Shown piece by piece: positions 38,049-47,500 of a stretch of 64,000 nt of DNA. How positions within the stretch are numbered: the stretch's first letter is position 1; the number at the start of each line of letters is the position of its first letter. The translations under genes were made by a program, and so were the position numbers. Under the pieces are notes generated by a model that saw nothing but the letters and a program-made list of their open reading frames with translations, was not told the DNA's origin and searched no databases. This DNA comes from Leclercia sp. LSNIH1. Lineage in GTDB: Bacteria > Pseudomonadota > Gammaproteobacteria > Enterobacterales > Enterobacteriaceae. The DNA lies in NCBI RefSeq assembly GCF_002902985.1, contig NZ_CP026167.1, positions 1,488,001 through 1,552,000 on the forward strand. The letters run 5' to 3'.

Positions 38049-38224
38049 GCTGTATCCCTTATTCTCGCCATACAGAAAAGCAAACCGGTACAGATGGCGG
38101 TAAAAACTGCCATGCAGTTCCTGTTTTAGACGATCTGTATGTTAAAAAAAAGTAATTTTTGAATCTGTATTGAAAGGTGTGGGATCCGTGATGATAACCC
38201 CTCAGACCCCCCGAGGAGAGCATC

Positions 38225-38386
38225 ATGGAATTCCACGAAAATCGAGCCAAACGCCCCTTTGCGATCTTTATCTGGATGGGAAAAGCCCTCGTCCGCTGGT
38301 ATCGCATCAACCGCACGCGCCGGATTTTGAGCAAGTTAAGTGATGAACATTTAAAAGACATCGGGCTGTCACGGTATGATTTGTAG
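38225..38386 (+). CDS. yjiS: YjiS, DUF1127 small protein (53 aa)
   Basis: Reads MEFHENRAKRPFAIFIWMGK then a basic DUF1127 core ending LSDEHLKDIGLSRYDL; E. coli YjiS also opens MEFHENRAK. DUF1127 proteins are arginine-rich and some bind RNA or take part in phosphate or stress responses. GAGGAG precedes the ATG. Adjacent to and divergent from yjiR, as in E. coli. Confidence 0.88.
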   Translation: MEFHENRAKRPFAIFIWMGKALVRWYRINRTRRILSKLSDEHLKDIGLSRYDL

Positions 38387-38400
38387 CCTGCGCAGTTATC

Positions 38401-38476
38401 GCCGGGTGACGCTGCGCTTACCGGGCCTACAAGGGCACGAACCGTAGGCCGGGTAAGGCGTAGTCGCCACCCGGCG
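38401..38476. repeat. REP/BIME palindromic repeat pair
   Basis: Inverted REP units (GCTGCGCTTACCGGGCCTAC ... GTAGGCCGGGTAAGGCGTAG) between the convergent yjiS and the next MocR gene. Confidence 0.85.
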
Positions 38477-38480
38477 CTTG

Positions 38481-39872
38481 TCAGCGCAACAGTGCCAGCG
38501 TCTGCTGTTTCGGTTTTTCCAGCAAAGCCACCGCCTCCTGATACGACCGCACGTTGTTATACCCCATCACCAGCCCGTAGCGTTTGCCCGACCCGCTGTA
38601 CCACGCCGACAGGGCGTTCACCTGGAGCTGATGCTGTTGCCAGCAGTGGGCGATCTCCTGGTCACAGCTGCCTTTGGTTAAGAACGCCACGATATGCATT
38701 CCCCCATCGTTCTGTTCGGTGAAGAAGCGGTCGCCATAGACTGCGTGCAGGGCGGCAATCATCCAGTCGCGTCGCTGTTGATAGAGGGCGCGCATCTTTT
38801 TCAGATGGCGGAAGAAGTGGCCCTCGTTGAGGAAAGTGGTGAGGATCTTTTGCGTCAGCACCGGCTGGCCGCTGGCGAGCAGATCGGCGCAGTCGTTAAA
38901 AGCCGTTACCGTGCTGGCGGGCATCACCACATAGCCAAGGCGCAGGGACGGCATCACGGTTTTGCTGAAGGTGCCCATGTAGATCACCCGATCCTGGCGA
39001 TCGAGGCTTTTCAGCGACGGCAGCACCTTGCGGGTGTAGTGAAACTCGCCGTCATAGTCATCCTCAACGATCCACGCCTCGTTGCGGGTGGCCCAGTCGA
39101 GCAGTTGCTGACGGCGCGGCAGCGAGAGAGTGACCGCCAGCGGGCTCTGGTGCGACGGGGTGACGATGGCAAACCGGGCGTCGGCGTGGTGGCGCAGCAG
39201 GTAGTCTGTGTCCATCCCCGCGCGATCTACCGGCACCGTATAGAGGCGGGGCACGATGCGCCGCAGCAGTTGCTGGCCCATAAAATAGCCCGGATCTTCA
39301 AGCACCACCTTGTCGTTGCGGCTGGCGAGGGTATCGAGGATCAGGCGCAGGCTGCCGCTGTAGCCGCTGGTGATCAGCACCTGATCCGGCGTGCAGGTCA
39401 GCCCGCGAGAGATGTTCAGGTAGCGGGCAATCGCCTGGCGCAGGGGAGCCCAGCCCATCACCGGCGGGTTGAGCATCTCCTCCTGGCGCATGGCGCGCAC
39501 CGCCTGGCCCGCCAGCAGCAGCCATTTTTTGTACGGGAAGCTGTCCAGCGCCGGGATGCCGGGGCGTAAAAAGCCGGCCCGTTCGCGCTGGCTGACCAGG
39601 GACTCCGGTAACGTGCCGGTGACAGTATCGTCAGGCGGCGGTGGCGCGGCGGGGAGGTTTAAGTCCGGGTTCACCCGGGTGCCACGCGCCCCCTGGCTCA
39701 CCAGATACCCCTCGCCGATGAGAATGGCGTAGGCGGTTTCCACCGTTTTGCGCGCGACCTTCAGCTCCTCCGCCAGCACGCGAATGGCGGGCACCTTGTC
39801 GCCGGGCTTCAGTATGCCGCGGGTGATATTGTCCCGGTAGCGGGTATAGATCTGGTGATAGCCCGGTTTCAT
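38481..39872 (-). CDS. MocR-family regulator (PdxR type, 463 aa)
   Basis: A GntR winged helix (residues about 10-75: IYTRYRDNITRGILKPGDKV; LKVARKTVETAYAILIGEGY) fused to an aminotransferase domain with the PLP lysine in MGTFSKTVMPSLRLGYVV. It resembles PdxR-like regulators more than YjiR. It is divergent from the AhpD-like gene with about 100 bases between, and MocR genes commonly control the gene they diverge from. Confidence 0.85.
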   Translation of the reverse strand: MKPGYHQIYTRYRDNITRGILKPGDKVPAIRVLAEELKVARKTVETAYAILIGEGYLVSQGARGTRVNPDLNLPAAPPPPDDTVTGTLPESLVSQRERAGFLRPGIPALDSFPYKKWLLLAGQAVRAMRQEEMLNPPVMGWAPLRQAIARYLNISRGLTCTPDQVLITSGYSGSLRLILDTLASRNDKVVLEDPGYFMGQQLLRRIVPRLYTVPVDRAGMDTDYLLRHHADARFAIVTPSHQSPLAVTLSLPRRQQLLDWATRNEAWIVEDDYDGEFHYTRKVLPSLKSLDRQDRVIYMGTFSKTVMPSLRLGYVVMPASTVTAFNDCADLLASGQPVLTQKILTTFLNEGHFFRHLKKMRALYQQRRDWMIAALHAVYGDRFFTEQNDGGMHIVAFLTKGSCDQEIAHCWQQHQLQVNALSAWYSGSGKRYGLVMGYNNVRSYQEAVALLEKPKQQTLALLR

Positions 39873-39972
39873 GTCCTACCTCGTTTCGCGGTTTTTGTAT
39901 CTTTTTACTATGTCATGAACGGCGTAAATTTGCCCCATCGCATGACCTGTACCGCACAAAAGAGGAAAGACC

Positions 39973-40452
39973 ATGAGCACTCGCGTTAACCACCATAAAG
40001 CCACACCTGCCCTCGCTAAAGCGCTCTCCGACCTGAGCATGGCGGTGAGCCAGACCTCCATCGACCCGGCGCTGAAGCACCTGATCGACATTCGTGTCTC
40101 CCAGCTCAACGGCTGTACCTTCTGTCTGGATATGCACGCGAAAGAGGCGAAAATTGCGGGCGAGCGTGAGCTGCGCCTCTACCATCTGGCCGCATGGCGC
40201 GAATCCCCGCTGTTCAGCGCCCGGGAAAAAGCGGCGCTGGCCTTCGCCGAAGCGCTGACGCAGATTGGCCCGCACGGGATCAGCGATGTCCTCTACCGCA
40301 GCGTGGCGGAACACTACTCGGAAAAGGAGATTTCAGAGCTGAACTTTGCCATTGTGGCGATCAACGCCTGGAACCGCTTAGGCATCACCTCCCGTATGGA
40401 ACCGGGCTCCCTCGACGGTGCCTACGGCCTCAACAAGGCTAACCTCGAGTAA
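39973..40452 (+). CDS. AhpD-like / carboxymuconolactone decarboxylase family protein (159 aa)
   Basis: The core is LIDIRVSQLNGCTFCLDMHA, with the CxxC and nearby histidine of AhpD-type peroxidatic proteins; ESPLFSAREKAALAFAEALT is the second family block. These are small helical oligomers with thiol-dependent peroxidase or unknown redox activity. It is the probable target of the divergent MocR regulator. Its 3' end overlaps the convergent LysR gene by 14 bases. Confidence 0.87.
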   Translation: MSTRVNHHKATPALAKALSDLSMAVSQTSIDPALKHLIDIRVSQLNGCTFCLDMHAKEAKIAGERELRLYHLAAWRESPLFSAREKAALAFAEALTQIGPHGISDVLYRSVAEHYSEKEISELNFAIVAINAWNRLGITSRMEPGSLDGAYGLNKANLE

Positions 40453-41341
40453 GACCCCGCTCGCGGATCATCGCCACCAGCGCCTGCAACCCAGGCGGGA
40501 CGTGACGATGGCCAGGGTAATAGAGACGCAGTCCGGCAAAGGGCTGCGTCCACTCCTCCAGCACGCTCACCAGTTCCCCGCTTTGCAGCTCCTGTTGAAT
40601 ATAGAGTTCCGGTAAAAATCCTACCCCCAGTCCGGCTTTTACCGCCCGGATCGAGGCAAACAGATCCGAGGTGGCAAAACGGGGCACCACCGCCAGGGCA
40701 AGCTGCTCTCCACGCCGCTCCAGCTCCCAGCGGTAGATCCCGCCGTGCGCCATCCGCATGCCGATCCCCTGATGTTGCAGCAGATCGTCCGGCGTAAGCG
40801 GAATGCCGTGACGGGCAAAATAGTCCGGTGTGGCGGTGATGAGCTGGCGGATATCGGGGGTAAGCGGCACGGCGATCATATCCTGCGGGACCGATTCTGC
40901 GAGGCGGATCCCGGCGTCGTACCCTTCCGCCACGATATCGATCATCCGCGCTTCGCTTACCGCTTCGACGCGCATTTTCGGGTAGCGGATCATGTAGTCG
41001 ATCAGCAGCGCGTCCAGGAACAGGGCGCCGACGTTGTTCGGCACGTTCAGGCGCAGGATGCCGGCAGGCTCGTCGGGATCGCTGTGGATCTCCAGGCTGG
41101 CCTGGCGGATCTCCTGCAAGGCAGGCCCCACGCGCGCGACAAAGCGTTGCCCCGCCTCGGTGAGGGCCACGCTGCGGGTGGTGCGATTGAACAGGCGCGT
41201 TTGCAGGCGGCTTTCGAGCCCGGCAATGGCGTTACTCGCGGCGGTGGCCGACATCCCCAGCTCCTGGGCCGCGGCGCGAAAGCTGCCGCGACGCACTACG
41301 GCCATGACCACTTCCAGCTCTGTCAGTCCTGAACGGTGCAT
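40439..41341 (-). CDS. LysR-family transcriptional regulator (300 aa)
   Basis: N-terminal LysR helix-turn-helix (LTELEVVMAVVRRGSFRAAA; MSATAASNAIAGLESRLQTR) and a substrate-binding effector domain with DPDEPAGILRLNVPN and AGIRLAESVPQDM, as in the AaeR/YhjC-like branch. It is divergent from the aldehyde dehydrogenase gene by 100 bases and is the likely activator or repressor of it. Confidence 0.88.
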   Translation of the reverse strand: MHRSGLTELEVVMAVVRRGSFRAAAQELGMSATAASNAIAGLESRLQTRLFNRTTRSVALTEAGQRFVARVGPALQEIRQASLEIHSDPDEPAGILRLNVPNNVGALFLDALLIDYMIRYPKMRVEAVSEARMIDIVAEGYDAGIRLAESVPQDMIAVPLTPDIRQLITATPDYFARHGIPLTPDDLLQHQGIGMRMAHGGIYRWELERRGEQLALAVVPRFATSDLFASIRAVKAGLGVGFLPELYIQQELQSGELVSVLEEWTQPFAGLRLYYPGHRHVPPGLQALVAMIRERGLTRG

Positions 41342-41441
41342 AGATTATCCTGAAAATCGAAACAACCTTTGCAGCATAGCGTGGATTATCGTAACGGAGA
41401 AGGCGTGCCAGACTCGCTTTATCCAGTCTGAGGAGGTCACT

Positions 41442-42857
41442 ATGCATCACATCGAACAGGTTTATATCAACGGGGAGTTTGTCACTCCACACGGCACGGA
41501 GCGCTTCGATTTGTATAACCCGGCGAAGGCGCGCGTCATCGGTCAGGTGCGTCTGGCCGATGCGGTGGATGGCGAACGTGCCATTGCCGCGGCCAGAGCC
41601 GCGTTTCCGGCGTGGTCGAAAGCCACAAAGCAAATGCGCATTGCCGCCCTGCAACGGATGCAGGCTACGGTGGCCGCCCGCCACGACGATCTGCTGGAGG
41701 CGGTGGTTGAGGAGTATGGTGCCCCCGCATCACGCTCGGCCTGGATGGCGAGCTATCCGGCGGAGGTGATTGCCCAGGCCATTGCGGCGCTGGAGGCGTT
41801 CGAATTTACGACCGTCGCGGGTGCGGCCAGAGTAGAGATGACCCCGCTGGGCGTCGCCGGGCTTATCACCCCGTGGAACAGCGATGCGGGCTTTATCTGC
41901 GGCAAACTGGCGGCGGCGCTGGCCGCAGGCTGCACCGCGGTGATCAAGCCCAGCGAGATGAGCGCCCTGCAGACGCAGATTGTGACCGAGGCGCTGCACG
42001 CCGCAGATCTACCGCCGGGGGTGTTTAACATCGTTACCGGGCGCGGCGATACGGTGGGGGAGACGATTAGCCGTCACCCCCATGTGGCAAAAATCTCCTT
42101 TACCGGATCGACCCGGACCGGCAAAGCGATCCTGCGCAACGCGGCGGAGAACTTTACCCGCGTCACCCTCGAGTTAGGCGGTAAATCGCCGACGCTGATT
42201 CTCGACGATGCCGATATCAAACAGGCGATCCCGCTGGCGGTCCAGGCCGGGCTGATGAACAGCGGCCAGGCGTGTGTGGCCGGTACGCGTATTCTGGTAC
42301 CGCAGTCGCGTAAGGCTGAATTTGAGCAGGCGCTGGCGCTGGCTGTCGCGGCGGTGGCGTCGGGCGATCCGCGCGATGCGAAGACCGTGGTCGGTCCGAT
42401 GGTGAGCGAGAGACAGTGGCAGCGGGTGCAGGGCTATATTCAGAAAGGGCTGGCTGAGGGGGCGCGTTTGCTGGCGGGCGGGGTAGGGCGGCCGGAGGGC
42501 ACCCGGGATGGCTGGTTTGTCCGGCCAACGCTGTTCACCGATGTGCATAACCAGATGGCTATCGCCCGGGATGAGATTTTTGGTCCGGTGCTGTGCGTGA
42601 TCGCCTACCGCGATGAGGCGGAGGCCATCGCCATTGCCAACGACACCGACTATGGCCTGAGCGCGCTGGTGCTCGGTGGCGACAGCGGGCGTGCCCGCCG
42701 CGTGGCGCAGCAGATCCAGGCGGGTCGCGTGCTGGTCAATACCCTCACACACGAGCCCAAAGCGCCGTTTGGCGGATTTAAGCACTCCGGCGTGGGGCGC
42801 GAGATGGGAACCTGGGGCATCAGCGCGTTTATGGAGCCGAAGTCGATCCTCAGCTAA
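41442..42857 (+). CDS. NAD(P)-dependent aldehyde dehydrogenase (471 aa)
   Basis: Aldehyde dehydrogenase superfamily. Catalytic cysteine in NSGQACVAGTR, glutamate in LELGGKSPT, and the Rossmann segment LITPWNSDAGFICGK, where the usual N-F/Y-P after W-N is S-D-A. ATG 41442 is set by a perfect AGGAGG. The substrate cannot be told from sequence. The gene is under likely control of the divergent LysR protein and is followed by a cluster of REP units. Confidence 0.88.
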   Translation: MHHIEQVYINGEFVTPHGTERFDLYNPAKARVIGQVRLADAVDGERAIAAARAAFPAWSKATKQMRIAALQRMQATVAARHDDLLEAVVEEYGAPASRSAWMASYPAEVIAQAIAALEAFEFTTVAGAARVEMTPLGVAGLITPWNSDAGFICGKLAAALAAGCTAVIKPSEMSALQTQIVTEALHAADLPPGVFNIVTGRGDTVGETISRHPHVAKISFTGSTRTGKAILRNAAENFTRVTLELGGKSPTLILDDADIKQAIPLAVQAGLMNSGQACVAGTRILVPQSRKAEFEQALALAVAAVASGDPRDAKTVVGPMVSERQWQRVQGYIQKGLAEGARLLAGGVGRPEGTRDGWFVRPTLFTDVHNQMAIARDEIFGPVLCVIAYRDEAEAIAIANDTDYGLSALVLGGDSGRARRVAQQIQAGRVLVNTLTHEPKAPFGGFKHSGVGREMGTWGISAFMEPKSILS

Positions 42858-42861
42858 AAAA

Positions 42862-43000
42862 CGCCCGGCGGCGCAAGCTTGCCGGGCCTACGGTTCGTGC
42901 CTGGGTAGGCCGGGTAAGCGCAGCGCCACCCGGCGGTTCCAGCGCATCGATGCCACAACCGCCATTCCGTAGGCCGGGTAAGCGCAGCGCCACCCGGCAA
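42862..43000. repeat. Three REP units
   Basis: One unit GCCCGGCGGCGCAAGCTTGC is followed by two direct copies of GTAGGCCGGGTAAGCGCAGC separated by about 65 bases (42906-42935 and 42969-42998). The remainder of the 42858-43093 gap holds promoter sequence for the next operon. Confidence 0.82.
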
Positions 43001-43093
43001 CCCCGGCGCACGAAAGCGACATTTCGCTCTTCACCGAAGCATCACGTTTTTGTTTCCTGCACTCTCTCCTTAACCTCACAACGGAGAGAGATC

Positions 43094-43417
43094 ATGATTG
43101 CAGTCCTGTTTGAAGCCAAAGCCGCACCCGCGCACCAGGCGCGTTACCTGCAGCTGGCCGCCGAGCTAAAACCGCTGCTGGCGGATATCGACGGTTTTAT
43201 CGATATTGAACGTTTTCAGAGCCTGACCACCGAGGGCAAAATCCTCTCCCTCTCCTGGTGGCGGGACGAGGAGGCGATTTGCCGCTGGAGACAAAATCTG
43301 TTTCACCAGGCCGCACAGGCCGAAGGGCGGGCGTCGATTTTTACCCACTACCGTATTCGCGTGGCGCAGGTGGTGCGGGAGTACAGTTCAGAAACCGGAG
43401 GGCATGCCGATGTATGA
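43094..43417 (+). CDS. Antibiotic-biosynthesis-monooxygenase-like protein (107 aa)
   Basis: A short ferredoxin-like (ABM) protein: MIAVLFEAKAAPAHQARYLQ, IDGFIDIERFQSLTTEGKIL and SLSWWRDEEAICRWRQN. Members are cofactor-free monooxygenases or haem/quinone-handling enzymes; activity is unknown here. The ribosome site GAGAGAG is good. It overlaps the next gene by eight bases and starts a three-gene unit ending with an ArsR-type regulator. Confidence 0.85.
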   Translation: MIAVLFEAKAAPAHQARYLQLAAELKPLLADIDGFIDIERFQSLTTEGKILSLSWWRDEEAICRWRQNLFHQAAQAEGRASIFTHYRIRVAQVVREYSSETGGHADV

Positions 43418-43805
43418 CGTTCATGTGAGGTTCAACGACACCCCAGGCGAGCTGGCACGTTTTGGTCAACTGCTGGGGCGCAACGGCGTAGGGCTGGAGG
43501 GCGGCGGCGTGTTTGGCGTGGAGGCGCATTTCCTGGTGGTGGAGGGCGAAAAAGCCCGGCGCCTCCTCCTTGCCGCGGGTTTTAATGTGAAAGCGGTGCG
43601 AAAACCACTGATCCGTAAGCTGAAACAGGCGCGCCCTGGCGAGCTGGGCGAGATTGCCGCCGCGCTGGCCGCACAGGGGGTCTCCATCCTGACCCAGTAC
43701 AGCGATCATGCGAATCACCTTATTCTGCTGACGGATAATGATAAGCTGGCCGCAGAGATCACCGGGCCGTGGGCTGCCAATGTTAAAGACGCGTTTACCT
43801 CCTGA
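43410..43805 (+). CDS. ACT-like domain protein (131 aa)
   Basis: Two ACT-type halves can be seen: MYDVHVRFNDTPGELARFGQ with GVGLEGGGVFGV, and a second, IAAALAAQGVSILTQYSDHA with LILLTDNDKLAA. ACT pairs usually bind amino acids or small ligands. ATG 43410 has GGAGG eight bases upstream. It overlaps both neighbours, so the three genes are translated together. It may be the ligand sensor for the ArsR-type regulator. Confidence 0.7.
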   Translation: MYDVHVRFNDTPGELARFGQLLGRNGVGLEGGGVFGVEAHFLVVEGEKARRLLLAAGFNVKAVRKPLIRKLKQARPGELGEIAAALAAQGVSILTQYSDHANHLILLTDNDKLAAEITGPWAANVKDAFTS

Positions 43806-44475
43806 TAATAGCGCTGCGCTGGAGCTGGCCGTTGCGGCTGTTGCGGCGGCGATGGCCGATCCGTCACGGGTCAAAATGCTCTGTGCGCTGATGGACGGGC
43901 GGGCGTGGACCGCCACGGAGCTCAGCGCGGTGGCGGATGTGGCACCCTCAACCGCCAGCGGCCATCTCGCCCGGCTGGTGGAGGGCAGGCTGATTACCTG
44001 CCTTTCTCAGGGGCGGCATCGCTACTATCGTCTGGCGGGGCATGACGTTGCGGAGCTGGTAGAGCAGATGATGGGTCTATCATGGCACCGCATCACGCCG
44101 CCGGAAACCACCACACCTGCGTCGATGCGTTATGCCCGCACCTGTTACGACCATCTCGCGGGCACGGTCGCTGTGCAGATCTATGATTTTATGCAGGCCG
44201 AAGGCTGGCTGGTGGCAGACGGGTCTGCCCTCACCGGAAAAGGCCGCGAGGCGTTCCTGGCGCTGGGGATCGCGCTTAAGGCTAATACCCGGCGCAAAGC
44301 GTGTAGCGCCTGCCTGGACTGGAGCGAACGCCGTTTCCACCTGGGCGGTGAGGCGGGTGCAGCGCTGCTGGTTTTCCTGGAAACCAAAGGCTGGATCCAG
44401 CGGGTGGAAGGGTTTCGCGAGGTGACGGTGACGGCATCAGGGCTGCGGGCCATTCAGCAGCGTTTTAGCCGTTGA
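43780..44475 (+). CDS. ArsR-type winged-helix regulator (231 aa)
   Basis: Winged helix of ArsR type in residues about 15-90 (AMADPSRVKMLCALMDGRAW; VADVAPSTASGHLARLVEGR; LSQGRHRYYRLAG). The long C-terminal half has a second helical region with a CSACLDWSERRFHLGGEAGA segment; this architecture is common in enterobacterial regulators next to ABM-type genes. The two cysteines may bind metal or sense thiols. It overlaps the ACT-like gene by 26 bases and probably regulates its own operon. Confidence 0.82.
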   Translation: MLKTRLPPDNSAALELAVAAVAAAMADPSRVKMLCALMDGRAWTATELSAVADVAPSTASGHLARLVEGRLITCLSQGRHRYYRLAGHDVAELVEQMMGLSWHRITPPETTTPASMRYARTCYDHLAGTVAVQIYDFMQAEGWLVADGSALTGKGREAFLALGIALKANTRRKACSACLDWSERRFHLGGEAGAALLVFLETKGWIQRVEGFREVTVTASGLRAIQQRFSR

Positions 44476-44480
44476 GGAAA

Positions 44481-44510
44481 CGCCCGGCGGCGCCAGCTTG
44501 CCGGGCCTAC
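44481..44510. repeat. Single REP element
   Basis: CGCCCGGCGGCGCCAGCTTG followed by CCGGGCCTAC is a single REP unit after the ArsR-type gene. Confidence 0.7.
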
Positions 44511-44519
44511 AAAAAAGCA

Positions 44520-44540
44520 GCCGCATACTCTGTATGCGGC
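44520..44540. terminator. Bidirectional terminator between the ArsR-type and autotransporter genes
   Basis: A 9-bp perfect stem GCCGCATAC / GTATGCGGC with a 3-base loop. It has TTGTTTGTTTT on the plus side and a T-run on the minus side, so it serves both convergent genes. Confidence 0.8.
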
Positions 44541-44549
44541 TTGTTTGTT

Positions 44550-47500
44550 TTAGAAGTTGAGCGACCAGGTGGCGCTCATTGTCTGATCGGTGTCGTGATG
44601 AGAGGCATTCACGTTATAGCCCACGCCGAAGGTCATATTGCCTTTCTGCATTTTCACCCCCAGCTGGCCGTTAAAGGCGGTGTCATCCATGATCTCTGCG
44701 CGGAGAGTATCGCTGGCGCTGATGCCCACGGTGTGCAGGGTGTTTTGACTCTCCCGGTCGCCGGTGACAGCAACCACGCCGACATCGGCCTGGGTACTCA
44801 TCTTCCAGCCGGAATCCAGCGCGAAGGTTTTCGCGACTTTCACCCCTACCGGGAACTGCCAGATGTTCTGCGTGCCTTTATCGGTATGGAAGACGCGTTC
44901 ATCCTGATCGTTTTTGGTATCAAAGGCCTCGGTCTTGAGCTGGTTATAACGCACACCCGCATGAGGAATGATATCCAGCACATCGGTTTCGATCAGGTAC
45001 TCGCCCCGCACGCCCGCGCTGAACAGCATCCCGTCGACGTTTGCCTTCAGCTTGTTGCCTGCTTCCATCCAACCCGGCTGTTTCTGGTAAACATCGTTGC
45101 TGGTCTGGGTCAGGCTGACGTCGCCCGTCAGGTTCCAGCGATCCTGGTTCCAGTTCTGGTACAGGGTAACGCCCCAGAAGCTGAAATCATTGTGGGTGGC
45201 GTTGGTATCGCCGCGTGAATCACTGTCGCCATTACCGGCATGGAACGCCGCGCCGCTGCGCAGGGTGCCGTGTTCGGTCTGCCAGGCTTTGTCTCCTCCC
45301 ATCATCAGGCCGTAGAATTTGCTGTTCTGGCCGTAGCTCAGATTCCCGGCGCTCAGGTCGCTGCTGCGCGGGTTACCGTACAGGGCGTGAACCCAGACGC
45401 TGGCGTCAGTGTCAGCGGGTTGCAGGCCCGCGTTGGCAATGGAGTTACGCTCCAGAACGGCATCCACCGCCGCGTTGCCTGCCGCCCAGGTATTGTGCTG
45501 CACGCCGCCCGCAGTGGCGATTTGCGCCGCGCTGTTGATGGTTCTTACTACCTCATCCACGCTCGCCTGTGGCGTATCGATAGCAACCGACAGATAACGT
45601 GCGCCCGCCTGGCTGGCAGAGCGTGAGTTCTCTCCGCTGGCGATAAGCTGATCCAGCGCATGGGTAGTGACCACGCCCGGCAGGACGTCCTGTGCCGCAC
45701 GAGCCTGGGTGGTGACCCGCACCTCGCCGTCACGCTCCTGGGTCGTGGCCGTCAGCAGTTTATTCAGCAGCAGATTCTCGTTCTGCCAGCCGTTTCCAGC
45801 GATGTTGACATCCCTAAAGCCCCTGGCAACCGAGTAAGTCTGGTTGGCCTTTGCATCCGCGACGTAAAGTGCGGCGCTGTCCGCTACGTTCAGACTACCC
45901 TCGGTCGCATTCAGCGCGGCCTGGCCATTGGTCATCTCCTTCGTGCTGACCATCAGCAAAGAGTGGTCGGCAAAGTCAACGGTATTAAAGGCGGCGTCAC
46001 GGTCGGCTGAGCTGCCGGTCAGTGAACCGTCGACCCGCAGCCCGCCCTGGGTGGCGTTAAGGTATTGCGGGGTATGGACAGAGACCGCCGCCGTGATGGC
46101 GTTTTCACCCCAGGTTAAGCCGCTGTTGGCGAAACGGGCTTCTGCCGCAGCGGTGGAGGTATCACCCAGCACCAGCAGGGCGTTCTGACCCACGGTGACG
46201 CGCCCGTTAATCTCACTGCCGCCGCTTGCCACATGGGAGGCGTTAGCCAGCGTCCCGCCATCCGTCCAGGCCGGGTCGATAAACAACCGGGCCCCCTGCA
46301 GATCCAAACGTTCTGCGACCAGCGTGCCCGCGGCGGCGATATCGCCGACGGTGATTTGTGCCTCCTGGCTGGCCGAGAGCTGCCCTGCCAGCAGGGAACC
46401 GTTAACCGCCATCTGGGCGCTATCCTGAAGCGCGACATCGCTGTGCAGAGTGGCTTGTTGTTCAACCCTGACCAGGCCGCTGCTGACTACCCCGGCAGCA
46501 GATCCGCCGGAAACCAGCGTGTGATCGCCTGCCACAATGTTCAGCGCGCCTTCAGGGGCCACGGTGACGGTACCGGTGAGATGACCGGTCACATCCTGCA
46601 TGGCCGCGATGCCTAAGTTCAGCGTCCCGTTATTGACCGCTACCGCAACAGGCTCATCGGGTGCGCCGGCCACGTCGATCAACGCGCCAGCGGCCCCGGT
46701 CAGAGTCAGCGTCTGGCCGCCGACAATATCCACCGCTGGCTGGCCTTCACCTTCAAACCGCAGCTGCGATGCGCCGAAGCCGTTCCGCACGAAAATGGTG
46801 TCATCGGTGATCGCATCTTTCTCGCCGATAATGAGCCGGTTTTTGTCAGAGGTAACCTGGGTGTGGGCCAGCACCGCCTGGGTCATGGCGGCTTCGATTA
46901 CGCTGGCGGTGCCCGCCACGCTATCGGCATTCTGCAGCGTGCCGAGCATCACCAGGCTGTTGCCTTCTGTGGAGCCCAGCAGCTCATTGACCGCCTTCAC
47001 ATAGTCCAGATGGTAGGTGTCATCGGTCAGGATCAGCGTGCTGTCAGTAAAGCCTACGTTCGCCCCGGTCTCGTTATAGCCCTCTGGCAGCAGGGATGAG
47101 GCCGCCAGGTTGAACAGCTGGTCAGAACGGGTTTGCAGCTGGCTATGGTTGATCATATTCAACGATGCGCCGCTGCTCAGCGCCAGGGTATCGGCGATAA
47201 GTTTGGTGTTATCAAAGGTTAAATTGCCGCTGCTCATCTGCACCGGCGCGGTCACGGTAGTGCCGTTCACTGTCAGGGCGCTGCCCACGTTGGTGTCGGT
47301 AAAGCCGTCGGTGAGGACCACATCGTCCGCGATAGCCAGCTTGCCGAAGTTGCTGAACTTCGTCCCGCTAAACTCAGGCATGTTCGCCAGGTGCAGGGTG
47401 CTCGCAGCGCCGCTGCCGTACAGATTACCCGCCACCTCAGCGTTATCCAGCCAGATGTCGGAGCGGAGCACTTTGGCACCGTTGAGGTTGATATCCCCGG

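Noticed and set aside
42862..43000. Possible CRISPR array
   Set aside because: The repeats are REP units with irregular spacing and inverted copies, and there are no cas genes.
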